Part shown: positions 44,620 through 54,171 of the stretch, in pieces
How the letters are laid out: each line of letters opens with the position of its first letter
Position numbering within the stretch: the first letter of the stretch is position 1
From: Oceanobacillus arenosus
GTDB taxonomy: Bacteria; Bacillota; Bacilli; Bacillales; Amphibacillaceae
DNA length: 64,000 nt
Direction of reading: 5' to 3'
Assembly (NCBI RefSeq): GCF_003369575.1
Contig: NZ_PIOC01000017.1
Span: forward strand, 1 to 64,000
Made by a program: the position numbers and the translations under genes
The notes under the pieces: generated by a model
Told to the model about the DNA's origin: nothing
Seen by the model: the letters and a program-made list of their open reading frames with translations, nothing else
The model's database searches: none

Positions 44620-45863
44620 GTGAGGTATTTGAAAAAGGAAAAGCAGCGAAAATGGCAAGCTATCAAATGATAGGTTTATCAACGGAAGAAAAGAATGCTG
44701 CACTAGCATTGATTGCCGAACAGATTGTCGCAGATCAAGCAATTATCCTTGAAGAAAATAAAAAGGATATTGAGAGTGGAATAGAAAAAGGACTTTCCAC
44801 TTCGATACTGGATCGTATTATGCTAAGCGAAGCGCGCATTAAAGCAATGGCCGAGGGGGTTATCCAAGTAACGAAGCTAGTCGATCCAATTGGTGAGACG
44901 CTGGAAACAATTGAAAAGGAAAATGGCCTTCATATTGAAAAGCAACGGGTTCCACTTGGCGTTATCGGAATGATTTATGAAGCAAGACCAAATGTGACGA
45001 TTGATGCAGCCGCACTTACATTGAAAACCGGGAATGCGGTGATTCTAAGAGGAAGTTCATCGGCACGATTCTCAAATATCACACTTATTGCTTCAATTCA
45101 TCGTGCATTGGAGAAGAGTAGTGTTCCCGTAGATGCGGTTCAATTAATTGAAGACACCAATCGTGAGACAGCGAAAGAGTTATTTAGATTGAACGATTAC
45201 TTGGATGTATTGATTCCAAGAGGCGGGAAGAATTTAATTGATACTGTTGTCCGTGAAGCAACTGTTCCAGTCATTCAAACAGGGGCAGGCAACTGTCATA
45301 TTTTTATCGATGAATCTGCAGAACAAAATATGGCACAGGAAATCGTCTTAAATGCCAAATTACAACGCCCATCTGTTTGTAATGCGATTGAAACGGTATT
45401 AATCCATCCGGTTTGGTTTGAACAATATGGCAGAGAACTTCTTCAAGCACTTCGAGAGCATGGAGTAGCAATTTATGGGGATGAAACGGTTCACAGCGTG
45501 TTTCCAGATTCCAATTTAGCAACAGAGGAAGACTGGTATACAGAGTACCTTGGCCTATCCGTAAGTATAAAAATGGTTGACTCCGTTGAGGCAGCTATTC
45601 AACATATTAATAAATATGGCACGAAACATTCCGAAGCAATCATTACGAATGATGATCGCCATGCAGCAATGTTCCTACAAAATGTAGATGCAGCAGCTGT
45701 TTACCATAATGCTTCAACTAGGTTCACCGATGGGTTTGAATTTGGTTATGGTGCAGAGATTGGGATAAGCACACAAAAGCTTCATGCTAGGGGACCAATG
45801 GGGTTGCATGCTTTAACTTCAACTAAGTATGTTATTAAAGGGACAGGGCAAGTTAGAAAATAG
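44616..45863 (+). CDS. proA: Glutamate-5-semialdehyde dehydrogenase (gamma-glutamyl phosphate reductase)
   Basis: 415 residues, aldehyde-dehydrogenase fold. Conserved [12 protein letters not shown] and [10 protein letters not shown], the latter holding the catalytic Cys, are present. It reduces glutamyl-5-phosphate with NADPH to the semialdehyde that becomes proline. ATG 44616 has AAGGAGGAACTGAC ahead; the longer frame starts inside proB with no ribosome site. Confidence 0.96.
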   Translation: MSEVFEKGKAAKMASYQMIGLSTEEKNAALALIAEQIVADQAIILEENKKDIESGIEKGLSTSILDRIMLSEARIKAMAEGVIQVTKLVDPIGETLETIEKENGLHIEKQRVPLGVIGMIYEARPNVTIDAAALTLKTGNAVILRGSSSARFSNITLIASIHRALEKSSVPVDAVQLIEDTNRETAKELFRLNDYLDVLIPRGGKNLIDTVVREATVPVIQTGAGNCHIFIDESAEQNMAQEIVLNAKLQRPSVCNAIETVLIHPVWFEQYGRELLQALREHGVAIYGDETVHSVFPDSNLATEEDWYTEYLGLSVSIKMVDSVEAAIQHINKYGTKHSEAIITNDDRHAAMFLQNVDAAAVYHNASTRFTDGFEFGYGAEIGISTQKLHARGPMGLHALTSTKYVIKGTGQVRK

Positions 45864-45883
45864 AGAATGGCAAATTTTGGCGG

Positions 45884-45916
45884 GCAGAAGAGAAAGGAAA
45901 TATCTTTATCTTCTGC
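45884..45916 (+). terminator. Terminator of proBA
   Basis: Stem GCAGAAGA-AAAG/CTTT-TCTTCTGC around GAAATAT; the following tail is only moderately T-rich. Confidence 0.6.
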
Positions 45917-46025
45917 TCATTTAAGGATGTTGTGAGGGATAAAGAATTCATTGTATGAGACAAAGTGAAACTTTCCAGTGCATAATAATTGATATTCGCT
46001 TAAAAGAGATGGTATGATTGCTTTG

Positions 46026-46037
46026 TACCAAATGGTA
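46026..46037. promoter_or_regulatory. Candidate TetR-type operator
   Basis: Perfect 12 bp palindrome TACCAAATGGTA, embedded in wider dyad CTTTG...GTAAAG, about 65 bp before the CMD gene that shares an operon with a TetR-type regulator. Confidence 0.5.
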
Positions 46038-46101
46038 GGTAAAGTATCTGTTTACTAAAGTAGGATAAACTAAAATTACAAATGGAAAGGGAGTAATGGA
46101 T

Positions 46102-46755
46102 ATGTCAAACAACTTTTATGAAAAAGGACATGCAAGTCATTTAAAAATGGTGAAAGATTTGGCACCGGAACAAATGAAAGCTTTCTCTGAATTTGATCGC
46201 GCAGTTTTTCAAGAAGGCGCACTAACGAAGAAGGAAAAAGAAATCATTGCTGTATCGATTGCCCATGTTACAGAATGCCCTTATTGCATTGATTCCCACA
46301 CGAAAAAGGCGAAAGCTGCCGGTGCAAGCCTTGGGGAATTAGCGGAAGCTGTATTCGTTGTTGCCGCAGTTGAAGCTGGTGGGGCTGTGACACATAGTAC
46401 ACATATTCATAATGCGAAGGATGCAGATGCATCAGATGTTCTCTATGCAAGGTCAAACCTTAAACAACTAGGTAATTTAGGTAAGTTTGCTCCGGAAGGC
46501 TTTAAGGGATATTCTGGCTTTAATGCCGCAGCAACAAAAGAAGGGAAATTAACAACACAATTCAAAGAAATCATTGCAGTAGCGGTGGCAATTGCTACAC
46601 AATGTCCATATTGCATCGACGTACATTCTAAGAATGCAGAAAAAAATGGCGCTACAAGCGAGCAAATAGCGGAAGCAGTATTAGTTACCTCTGCATTAAA
46701 GGCTGGCGGTGCATATGCACATATGGCAAACATGATCGAGAGCTACAATGAATAA
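46102..46755 (+). CDS. Tandem carboxymuconolactone decarboxylase (AhpD-like) protein
   Basis: 217 residues made of two CMD domains (about 15-100 and 120-212), each with a CPYC-I-D-x-H redox motif (TECPYCIDSHT and TQCPYCIDVHS). AhpD-type CMD proteins use the Cys pair and His as a peroxidase or disulfide relay. Internal duplication is clear. ATG at 46102 is better spaced from AAAGGGAG than ATG 46096. A TetR regulator gene follows 24 bases later. Confidence 0.88.
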   Translation: MSNNFYEKGHASHLKMVKDLAPEQMKAFSEFDRAVFQEGALTKKEKEIIAVSIAHVTECPYCIDSHTKKAKAAGASLGELAEAVFVVAAVEAGGAVTHSTHIHNAKDADASDVLYARSNLKQLGNLGKFAPEGFKGYSGFNAAATKEGKLTTQFKEIIAVAVAIATQCPYCIDVHSKNAEKNGATSEQIAEAVLVTSALKAGGAYAHMANMIESYNE

Positions 46756-46779
46756 GAATTAGTAATTAGGTGAAAGTAT

Positions 46780-47355
46780 ATGTCAAAAAAGCAAGAGATT
46801 ATTTCAATTGCAAGAAATGTCATACATTCTAAGGGATTTCAAGCAACATCGATCAGCGATATTCTTCAAGCAGCAGGGATAGGTAAAGGACAATTTTATC
46901 ATTATTTCTCATCTAAGCATGATTTAGGTTTAGCTGTAGTTGAAGATCTTATCACGGATTGGGATCGTCAGTTGATTGAAGGAATTCTTAAATCAGCAGA
47001 TGAACCTGCTCAGAAATTAAATAGTATGTTGGAGTGGGCACTGACTTCTCACGCTGAAATGGAAATTAAACACGGATGTGCGATGGGAAACTTAGCAATT
47101 GAAATGAGTGAACATGATGAAGCATTTCGAACAAAAATTGCAGGATTTTTTAACAGATGGATGGATTCCGTTGTAGTAATTTTAGACGAAATGATCAATA
47201 GAAAACTGTTAGATTCAACGATTGACACGAAAAAGAATGCCCAGACAATCGTATCCATGATTGAAGGAGCAATACTGTTGATGACCAATCAGCAAAATAT
47301 AGAGCTGATGGAAAATGTATTTGATGTCATTCGAAAACAGTATAAACTGCAGTAA
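46780..47355 (+). CDS. TetR/AcrR family regulator
   Basis: 191 residues. N-terminal HTH (residues 5-50: ISIARNVIHSKGFQATSISD, GIGKGQFYHYFSSK) and a ligand/dimer domain. A Cys in KHGCAMGNLA could be redox sensitive. The gene lies downstream of the CMD gene in the same operon; it probably represses both through the palindrome at 46026. Inducer unknown. Confidence 0.9.
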   Translation: MSKKQEIISIARNVIHSKGFQATSISDILQAAGIGKGQFYHYFSSKHDLGLAVVEDLITDWDRQLIEGILKSADEPAQKLNSMLEWALTSHAEMEIKHGCAMGNLAIEMSEHDEAFRTKIAGFFNRWMDSVVVILDEMINRKLLDSTIDTKKNAQTIVSMIEGAILLMTNQQNIELMENVFDVIRKQYKLQ

Positions 47356-47370
47356 TTAAATGATAATTAA

Positions 47371-47417
47371 AAATCGACCTATTAACTTAAACGTTTGGTA
47401 GGTCGATTTGTTTATTT
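47371..47417 (+). terminator. Terminator after the TetR gene
   Basis: Stem AAATCGACCTA/TAGGTCGATTT with a tail GTTTATTT. Confidence 0.8.
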
Positions 47418-47524
47418 AAGGTCAATTTGTTGGAATATAACATATAGTTTAGAAGAAGGATCTAAAGGTAATAGATACATAACATAATGCTAAATACATA
47501 GAAACTAGATGAGGGAGTTAACCT

Positions 47525-48493
47525 ATGATTCGATTTGAAGATGTCGCAAAGCAATATCAAAATGATACATATGCAGTAAAGTCGCTAAATTTAGAAATCA
47601 AAAAGGGGGAATTCTTTGTTCTTATCGGTCCAAGTGGATCAGGTAAAACAACAACACTTAAAATGATTAATCGTTTAATACCACTATCAGATGGCACCAT
47701 TTACATTGCAGATAAACGAATTAGCGATTATGACATAAATGAATTACGCTGGAATATTGGCTATGTACTCCAGCAAATTGCACTTTTCCCGCATATGACT
47801 ATTGAGGAAAATATCGCAGTCGTTCCAGAATTAATAAAGTGGGACAAAGAAAAAATTAAAAATCGCGTTACAGAGCTTTTAGAAATGGTAGGATTGGATC
47901 CAGATATTTACCGTAAACGGAAGCCAAAAGAATTATCTGGTGGGGAGCAGCAAAGAATTGGCGTGATACGTGCACTTGCAGCAGACCCCGAAATAATCTT
48001 AATGGATGAGCCCTTTAGTGCACTTGATCCGATTACGAGAGAAAAATTACAGGATGACATATTAGCGCTGCAACGCACCATCAATAAAACCATCGTGTTT
48101 GTCACTCATGACATGAAGGAAGCATTAAAATTAGGTGATCGTATTTGTGTCATGAAAAATGGAAAAATGGAACAGATTGGCACACCAGAAGAATTACTGA
48201 ATCACCCAGCGAATGAGTTTATTTTTAATTTTGTTGGCGAAGGGAGAAAGCTTCATAACGAAAGTGTGAAATTAGAAAAACTCGTTAAACCATATAGCAA
48301 TGAGCTGAAAATCGAAAATTTAGCACATTCACTTCCTGAAACAGTAACAATCCAATTGATTCTTGAACGACTGGCAACAGAGGAACAACTTCCAGTCGAA
48401 AAAAATGGCGAAATTATCGGTGTGATAAATCGAGAAATACTAATTCAATATTTATCTGATCGATTGAATGAAAGAGGTCAGGCACATGAATAA
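47525..48493 (+). CDS. Quaternary amine / OpuCA-like ABC ATPase
   Basis: 322 residues. ABC domain (1-240) with Walker [10 protein letters not shown], signature LSGGEQQRI and Walker B IILMDEPFSALDP, then a shortened C-terminal part (250-322) that may be a degenerate CBS domain (NGEIIGVINREILIQYLSDR). ATPase of an osmolyte-type importer (OpuC/OpuF/EgtU group). Overlaps the next gene by eight bases. Confidence 0.9.
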   Translation: MIRFEDVAKQYQNDTYAVKSLNLEIKKGEFFVLIGPSGSGKTTTLKMINRLIPLSDGTIYIADKRISDYDINELRWNIGYVLQQIALFPHMTIEENIAVVPELIKWDKEKIKNRVTELLEMVGLDPDIYRKRKPKELSGGEQQRIGVIRALAADPEIILMDEPFSALDPITREKLQDDILALQRTINKTIVFVTHDMKEALKLGDRICVMKNGKMEQIGTPEELLNHPANEFIFNFVGEGRKLHNESVKLEKLVKPYSNELKIENLAHSLPETVTIQLILERLATEEQLPVEKNGEIIGVINREILIQYLSDRLNERGQAHE

Positions 48494-50003
48494 TTTACTA
48501 ACTACTTTTCAGGAGAGACAGGGACAGCTAGCTGCAACACTGCTAGAACATATTGAGATCTCATTTATCGCATTGTTTTTAGCAGTTATTATTGCAATTC
48601 CGCTTGGTATTTATTTAACGAAGAAACCAAAATTAGCGGAATACATTATTGGAATTACAGCAGTGCTACAAACAATCCCTTCTTTAGCGCTGCTTGGTCT
48701 ACTAATCCCATTAGTTGGAATTGGAAAGCTGCCAGCAGTTATCGCACTTGTGATTTATGCATTATTACCAATCGTAAGGAATACATATACAGGGATTAAG
48801 GAAGTGGATCAATCCATAGTTGAAGCAGCGACAGCGATGGGGATGAACAGTAGAAAAAGATTAATAAAGGTAGAACTTCCGCTGGCATTACCAGTAATGA
48901 TGGCTGGTATACGTACATCGATGGTGTTAATCATTGGTACAGCAACGTTAGCTGCACTTATTGGTGGTGGGGGACTAGGAGAGCTTATTCTTCTAGGAAT
49001 AGATCGACTGGATACATCTCTGATTTTACTTGGAGCAATTCCAGCAGCATTATTAGCGATTATTTTTGATTTTATTTTACGAAAGATAGAACATTTATCA
49101 TTTAAGAACATGGTCGTGTCTACAGGTTTTATTGCACTCGCAGCCATTTTCATTATCCTCTTACCCTTTATAACGAATGAAGAGGAAGATACAATCGTTA
49201 TTGCAGGAAAGCTTGGGGCAGAGCCGGAAATCCTGATTAATATGTATAAATTATTAATTGAAGATGAAACAGATTTGAATGTTGTATTGGAACCAGGATT
49301 TGGAAAAACTTCCTTTGTCTTTAATGCATTAAATTCTGGGGATATTGATATTTACCCTGAATTTAGTGGTACCATTATTTCAGAATTTATGAAAGAAAAG
49401 GCAGTTAGCACAGACCGGGAAGAAGTATACGAGCAAGCAAAAACAGGAATAAAAGAGGACTATGATCTGACCTTGTTAGAACCAATGGATTATAATAATA
49501 CGTACACATTGGCGGTATCAGAAGAATTCGCTGGACGTCATCATGTTGAGAAAATATCTGATTTAAAATCACTTGAGCAGGAAGTGAAGGCCGGATTTAC
49601 GTTAGAGTTCAATGACCGTGAAGATGGATATATTGGAATCCAAAATTTATATGATATTGCATTTGAAAATGTAATTACTATGGAGCCGAAATTACGCTAT
49701 ACCGCAATAGAGTCAGGCGAAATCAATTTAGTTGATGCTTATTCTACGGATAGTGAGCTACGAGAATTTAATTTAACCGTACTTGAGGATGACCAAGAAC
49801 TATTTCCGCCATATCAAGGAGCACCATTGTTAAGAACAGAAACTGCTTTAGAGCATCCTGAGATTGAAGACGCCTTAAACAAACTATCTGGAAAAATAAC
49901 AGATGACGAAATGAGAGAAATGAACTACAAGGTAAATGTCGATGGAGCCAAAGCAGAGGATGTTGCAGCAGAATATCTTAGAAATGAAGGATTATTGGAT
50001 TAA
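48486..50003 (+). CDS. Fused permease/substrate-binding protein (OpuF- or EgtU-like)
   Basis: 505 residues. Residues 1-225 form an OpuCB-like permease with EAATAMGMNSRKRLIKVELP as EAA loop. After one more helix (about 205-227) an OpuCC/ProX-like binding domain follows (230-505: PGFGKTSFVFNAL, DIYPEFSGT, NNTYTLAVS, LVDAYSTDSEL, PPYQGAPLL). Tyr residues in these four motifs could build the cation-pi cage that holds quaternary amines. The fusion is known in OpuF (glycine betaine) and EgtUBC (ergothioneine); the sequence alone does not decide between them. Confidence 0.88.
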   Translation: MNNLLTTFQERQGQLAATLLEHIEISFIALFLAVIIAIPLGIYLTKKPKLAEYIIGITAVLQTIPSLALLGLLIPLVGIGKLPAVIALVIYALLPIVRNTYTGIKEVDQSIVEAATAMGMNSRKRLIKVELPLALPVMMAGIRTSMVLIIGTATLAALIGGGGLGELILLGIDRLDTSLILLGAIPAALLAIIFDFILRKIEHLSFKNMVVSTGFIALAAIFIILLPFITNEEEDTIVIAGKLGAEPEILINMYKLLIEDETDLNVVLEPGFGKTSFVFNALNSGDIDIYPEFSGTIISEFMKEKAVSTDREEVYEQAKTGIKEDYDLTLLEPMDYNNTYTLAVSEEFAGRHHVEKISDLKSLEQEVKAGFTLEFNDREDGYIGIQNLYDIAFENVITMEPKLRYTAIESGEINLVDAYSTDSELREFNLTVLEDDQELFPPYQGAPLLRTETALEHPEIEDALNKLSGKITDDEMREMNYKVNVDGAKAEDVAAEYLRNEGLLD

Positions 50004-50217
50004 CTTGTAAATATGATGAAATAGGGCTGGTTGGGCAATAAGTTTATGTTGAATATACTTATTTGTTCAATCAGTCTTTATCATTGCCCGACAGAAGACT
50101 CCCTCCTCAAGGAATGCGAATGAGTAGGTGGGAGATGAATGGCGGTTGGCGGTAGCCAAAAGTTTGCGCCTAGTGGTATAAAAGGAACGAATGTTTGTGT
50201 AATGTGAGGTGAATGAG

Positions 50218-51371
50218 GTGCTTGTGAACAAAGCTTACAAGTTTCGTATCTACCCAAACAAAGAACAAGCTATTCTGATCGCAAAAACAATTGGTTGTTC
50301 CCGATTTGTATTCAATCATTTTTTAGCAAAATGGAAAAATGCTTATGAGGAGACTGGGAAGGGATTAACTTATAACACCTGTTCTTCACAATAACACAAC
50401 TAAAGAAAGAATTGGTCTGGTTAAAAGAAGTAGACAGCATTGCGATTCAATCCTCCCTCAAAATCCTTGCTGATTCATATACTCGATTCTTCAAGAAACA
50501 AAACAAAGCGCCACGATTTAAAGCGAAAAAGAATAACGTACAATCCTACACAACCAAGCATACGAACGGTAATATTGCGATAACAGGGAACAAAATCAAG
50601 CTGCCAAAACTTGGTTTAGTCAAGTTTGCCAAAAGCCGTGAACTCGAAGGACGTATTATGAATGCGACAATCAGACGGAATCCCAGTGGAAAATATTTCA
50701 TTTCTATTCTTGCAGAAGCAAAGGTACAGTTGCTGCCGAAAACAGGGTCAACTGTTGGTGTGGATGTTGGAATAAAGGACTTTGCCATTCTTTCAACTGG
50801 TGAAGTATTTGGCAATCCTAGATGGTTTCGAACATTGGAAAAGAAATTAGCTGTTGCACAGCGTGTTCTTTCCAGAAGGCAACATACAGCTTTAAAACGA
50901 AAATGTAAACTGGATGAAGCGAAGAATGTTCAAAAGCAAAAACGTAAAGTAGCCCGCATACATGAAAAAATCGTGAACGCAAGAAAAGACTATTTGCAAA
51001 AGCTTTCTACAGCGATCATCAAAAACCACGATGTAATCGGAATAGAAGATTTGCAGGTGTCCAATATGCTGAAAAATCACAAACTAGCAAAAGCCATCAG
51101 TGAAGCATCCTGGTCACAATTTCGAACAATGCTTGCGTACAAAGCGAAATGGTATGGAAAAGAAATCGTCGTTGTGTCAAAAACCTTCGCTAGCTCTCAA
51201 TTATGTTCGAATTGCGGCTATCGAAATAAAGACGTTAAGAATCTAAACCTTCGTGAATGGGACTGCCCATCTTGTGGCGTACATCACGATAGGGACATTA
51301 ACGCAGGACAAAATCTTAAGAAAGAAGCGATCAGACTTCTAACCGTAGGAACTGCGGGGATAGCCTACTAA
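50218..51371 (+). pseudogene. tnpB: IS200/IS605-family TnpB, frameshifted
   Basis: Two frames together give a full TnpB. The N-terminal 58 or so codons (YKFRIYPNKEQAILIAKTIG) stop at a TAA near 50392, and the rest continues in another frame from [15 protein letters not shown]. Restoring one base (CAA-CTA-ACA) joins them, so a single deletion inactivated the gene. The later part keeps the RuvC residues ([27 protein letters not shown]) and the zinc ribbon CSNCG...CPSCG. No tnpA is present. TnpB proteins are RNA-guided nucleases; this copy is probably dead unless frameshifting occurs. Confidence 0.88.
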
Positions 51372-51446
51372 GATAACTGGAGGATACTTTGGTGTTCGTA
51401 GGAATCCCCCACTTCTAAATGAAGTGAAAGTGGGGGTAGTTCAATA
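51372..51446 (+). mobile_element. Right end of the tnpB element, omega-RNA region
   Basis: Downstream of tnpB, ATCCCCCACTT and AAGTGGGGGTAGTTCAAT form the hairpin typical of IS605/IS1341-type right ends (51404-51445). The transcript of this end is the scaffold of the guide RNA, and the bases right after about 51446 would be the guide. The left end is not certain; a hairpin CTCCC-T-CCT/AGG-T-GGGAG at about 50100-50135 is a candidate. Confidence 0.65.
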
Positions 51447-51711
51447 GAGTCTTTTAATAGTGAAAAATAAAGCGCAGATATAATCGGTTGATATCATTTG
51501 GCATATAAAATTAAATCTTTCTAGGTTAATGGTAGCAATTAGGCTGTTATCAAAAAGTCATATTTTTCTACTGAAGCGGTAAATAATGCATTGTACTAGC
51601 AAAATTGCATGCCAATATCCACAACTGATGTAAAATGGGTACTGAGAAAGTTATCTGAATCGTCTATAATAAAGGTGTGCATATATACTATGGTTACTAA
51701 GGGGAGTTATT
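51447..51711. other. Noncoding stretch, nothing recognised
   Basis: AT-rich sequence between the tnpB element and the next small gene. I find no tRNA, riboswitch, strong terminator or credible ORF; only a TATAAT at about 51665 that may be the -10 box for the gene at 51712. Confidence 0.4.
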
Positions 51712-51981
51712 ATGATAAATTCTTGGATATGGATTATTGTCTTATTGGTTGCTATCTTAGTAATTGCATTGATTGCAACACTACTAATTTTAAAAAAGGA
51801 AGAAAATAAATTAAAGCAATATGAAGCTGAAGGGGACACCGTAGAAAATGAACTTCAGCGTTCACATGAATATGAGAGCCAATCATTAAAGAGAAATATC
51901 CCAAGTTTGCTATGGGTATACGGAATTACCATTATGGTCTCGATTATTGTTTTAGCCGTATATATCTATAATTTAGACTAA
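51712..51981 (+). CDS. Small two-TM membrane protein
   Basis: 89 residues with membrane segments at both ends (about 5-27 and 67-86) and an acidic central part (KKEENKLKQYEAEGDTVENE) that would lie on one side of the membrane. No family recognised. AAGGGGAG precedes ATG. Stands alone. Confidence 0.72.
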   Translation: MINSWIWIIVLLVAILVIALIATLLILKKEENKLKQYEAEGDTVENELQRSHEYESQSLKRNIPSLLWVYGITIMVSIIVLAVYIYNLD

Positions 51982-52226
51982 TAATCTTAATTAAGGCTTG
52001 TTTCGCGCGGATTCTAATAGGGATAAAGCACTTCAGGATGTAGTGCTACATAGTCTATTATATAACAAGGAATAATAAATACTGTGGAAGATATAAACAA
52101 ATCGAATCAAAAGAATCCACCGTTTTACTTTATTAATGCAATTAGGGTTGCCACATAAAATCTTAATTACACACAAGTTTTTCTAAATTGCCCAAGAGAT
52201 TTTTGCATCGGAAGGGAAGTATTTAC

Positions 52227-53363
52227 ATGAAGGGCATAGTAAACCAGTTGATACCGTATTTACAAACTGTTTTTAATCATTTACATGAAAATCCCGAGAT
52301 TAGTTGGGAAGAGATTCAAACAACATCCTATATCAAATCCTTATTCATCAAGAAAAACTGTAAGATTACAACGTTTAATGACACAACGGGCCTTGTGATT
52401 GATATTGGTTCAGGTAAACCTGTCATTGCGTTAAGAGCAGATATGGATGCATTATGGCAGGAGATTGATGGATCGTTTCAAGCGAATCATTCTTGTGGAC
52501 ATGATGCCCATATGACCATTGTGATTGGTACATTACTAACGTTACTAGAAAGGAAGCAACCTAATATTGGGACGTTTCGCTTCATCTTTCAACCTGCAGA
52601 GGAAAAAGGGACTGGCGCTTTAGCGTTTGTTGAAAATGGGGTTGTCGATGATGTTGATTATTTGTACGGATTGCATTTAAGACCAATTGAAGAATTAAAA
52701 AATGGACAATTTGCACCTGCAATTCAGCATGGTGCCGCTAAATTCATCGAAGGAACAATCAAGGGTGAAGATGCACATGGTGCAAGACCGCATTTGAATG
52801 TAAATGCTATCCAGGTTGGAGCGGAATTCTTACAACACTTAAGTAATATTCAAATAAATCCAATGTTCCCTCATTCTGTGAAGATGACGGCTTTTCATGC
52901 AGGGGACAAGAGCCCAAATATTATTCCAGGAAATGCAACATTTTCAATCGATGTTCGTGCACAAACGAATGAAGTAATGCATCATTTAACAGAAAAGGTA
53001 GAACAAATTGCGAAGATGCTTGCAACCTTTCATCAAATTGAAATAGAATTAAAGGTATCTGCACATGTAGCTGCAGCAGTACTTGATAATGATGCCATTT
53101 GGTTTATGAAGGATGCAATCAAGACAAGTGTTGGTGAGGACAAACTTGCGCCAATTATTACGACAACAGGCGGTGATGATTTTCACTTTTATACAATAAA
53201 GCGTCCATCACTTAAAGCTACCATGCTAGCAATTGGCTGTGATCTTACACCAGGATTGCATCATCCGGAAATGACATTTAATCACGAGATTATTCCGAGA
53301 GCAATCGAGATCATTACAAACGCAATGATAAATACAGCGGATTGTTATGAACAGAAGGAGTAA
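52227..53363 (+). CDS. M20 family amidohydrolase (AmhX-like; likely N-acylamino acid deacylase)
   Basis: 378 residues. Metal-site motifs NHSCGHDAHM and FQPAEEKGTGA and the dimerisation domain (about 175-285) identify the M20D/AmhX group. In Geobacillus a comparable gene next to NSAR and an N-succinyltransferase hydrolyses N-succinyl-L-amino acids; the same neighbours here suggest that role. ATG 52227 follows GGAAGGGAAG. Followed at seven bases by the GNAT gene. Confidence 0.87.
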   Translation: MKGIVNQLIPYLQTVFNHLHENPEISWEEIQTTSYIKSLFIKKNCKITTFNDTTGLVIDIGSGKPVIALRADMDALWQEIDGSFQANHSCGHDAHMTIVIGTLLTLLERKQPNIGTFRFIFQPAEEKGTGALAFVENGVVDDVDYLYGLHLRPIEELKNGQFAPAIQHGAAKFIEGTIKGEDAHGARPHLNVNAIQVGAEFLQHLSNIQINPMFPHSVKMTAFHAGDKSPNIIPGNATFSIDVRAQTNEVMHHLTEKVEQIAKMLATFHQIEIELKVSAHVAAAVLDNDAIWFMKDAIKTSVGEDKLAPIITTTGGDDFHFYTIKRPSLKATMLAIGCDLTPGLHHPEMTFNHEIIPRAIEIITNAMINTADCYEQKE

Positions 53364-53370
53364 GGAAAGT

Positions 53371-54159
53371 ATGAGTAATATAGGAATTCGTCCACTTTCT
53401 ACAATGGATGAGCTAATTGAGATGCAAAAAGTAGAAGAGTCTGTTTGGCAGGCAGACTCTATTCCTGTGCATCAAACATTTACTGCTTTAAAAAATGGAG
53501 GAATTATACTTGGTGCATTTGATCATACCAAGATGATTGGTTTTCTCTATAGTTTTGCGGGATTCGATGGGAAAAACGCCTATTTATGTTCACATGAACT
53601 AGGTATTTTACCGGCCTATCGAAAAGGTGGTCTTGGCGAGAGAATGAAGCGCATGCAAGCTAACTTAGCAAAGGAAGCTGGATATGAAATGCTTACTTGG
53701 ACTTTTGATCCCTTAGAAAGTGTAAATGCATACTTAAATCTACATAAGCTAGGTGCAGAAGGAGTTCTATATAAACCGAATTATTATGGTGTGATGAAAG
53801 GTGAGCTGAATGAAGGATTGCCATCAGACCGGATCCATATTAGGTGGGAAATCAATCATTCAAATACAGAAAGGAATGTATCTTTCCATCAATCACAAGT
53901 GTTATTAGAAAAAGGTCCAGACGGATCACCACGAATTACTGATGCTTTCGGTTCGGTTGGGGATCAAAGCAACACCGCTTGGTTTATGGCTTTCCCAGAC
54001 GATTTTCAAACGTTAAAGAGTGAAAATATAGCCCTTGCTAAAACATGGCGATTGGCGACGAGAACGATTTTCAAAACATTGTTTGCAGATGGTTATAAAG
54101 CAGTGGATATCATTCGTGATCAAGAAAAAGGGCAGTGTTTCTACGTACTGGAGAAATAG
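53371..54159 (+). CDS. GNAT-type N-acyltransferase (candidate D-amino acid N-succinyltransferase)
   Basis: 262 residues, longer than a simple GNAT. The N-terminal half has the acetyl-CoA/succinyl-CoA site SHELGILPAYRKGGLGERMK and TWTFDPLESVNAYLNLHKLG. The C-terminal half (160-262) is beta-rich. Located between an M20 deacylase and an OSBS/NSAR enzyme. Established in Geobacillus kaustophilus: such a transferase succinylates D-amino acids. Function here is inferred from context. Confidence 0.8.
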   Translation: MSNIGIRPLSTMDELIEMQKVEESVWQADSIPVHQTFTALKNGGIILGAFDHTKMIGFLYSFAGFDGKNAYLCSHELGILPAYRKGGLGERMKRMQANLAKEAGYEMLTWTFDPLESVNAYLNLHKLGAEGVLYKPNYYGVMKGELNEGLPSDRIHIRWEINHSNTERNVSFHQSQVLLEKGPDGSPRITDAFGSVGDQSNTAWFMAFPDDFQTLKSENIALAKTWRLATRTIFKTLFADGYKAVDIIRDQEKGQCFYVLEK

Positions 54160-54171
54160 GAGGACGTTTCA

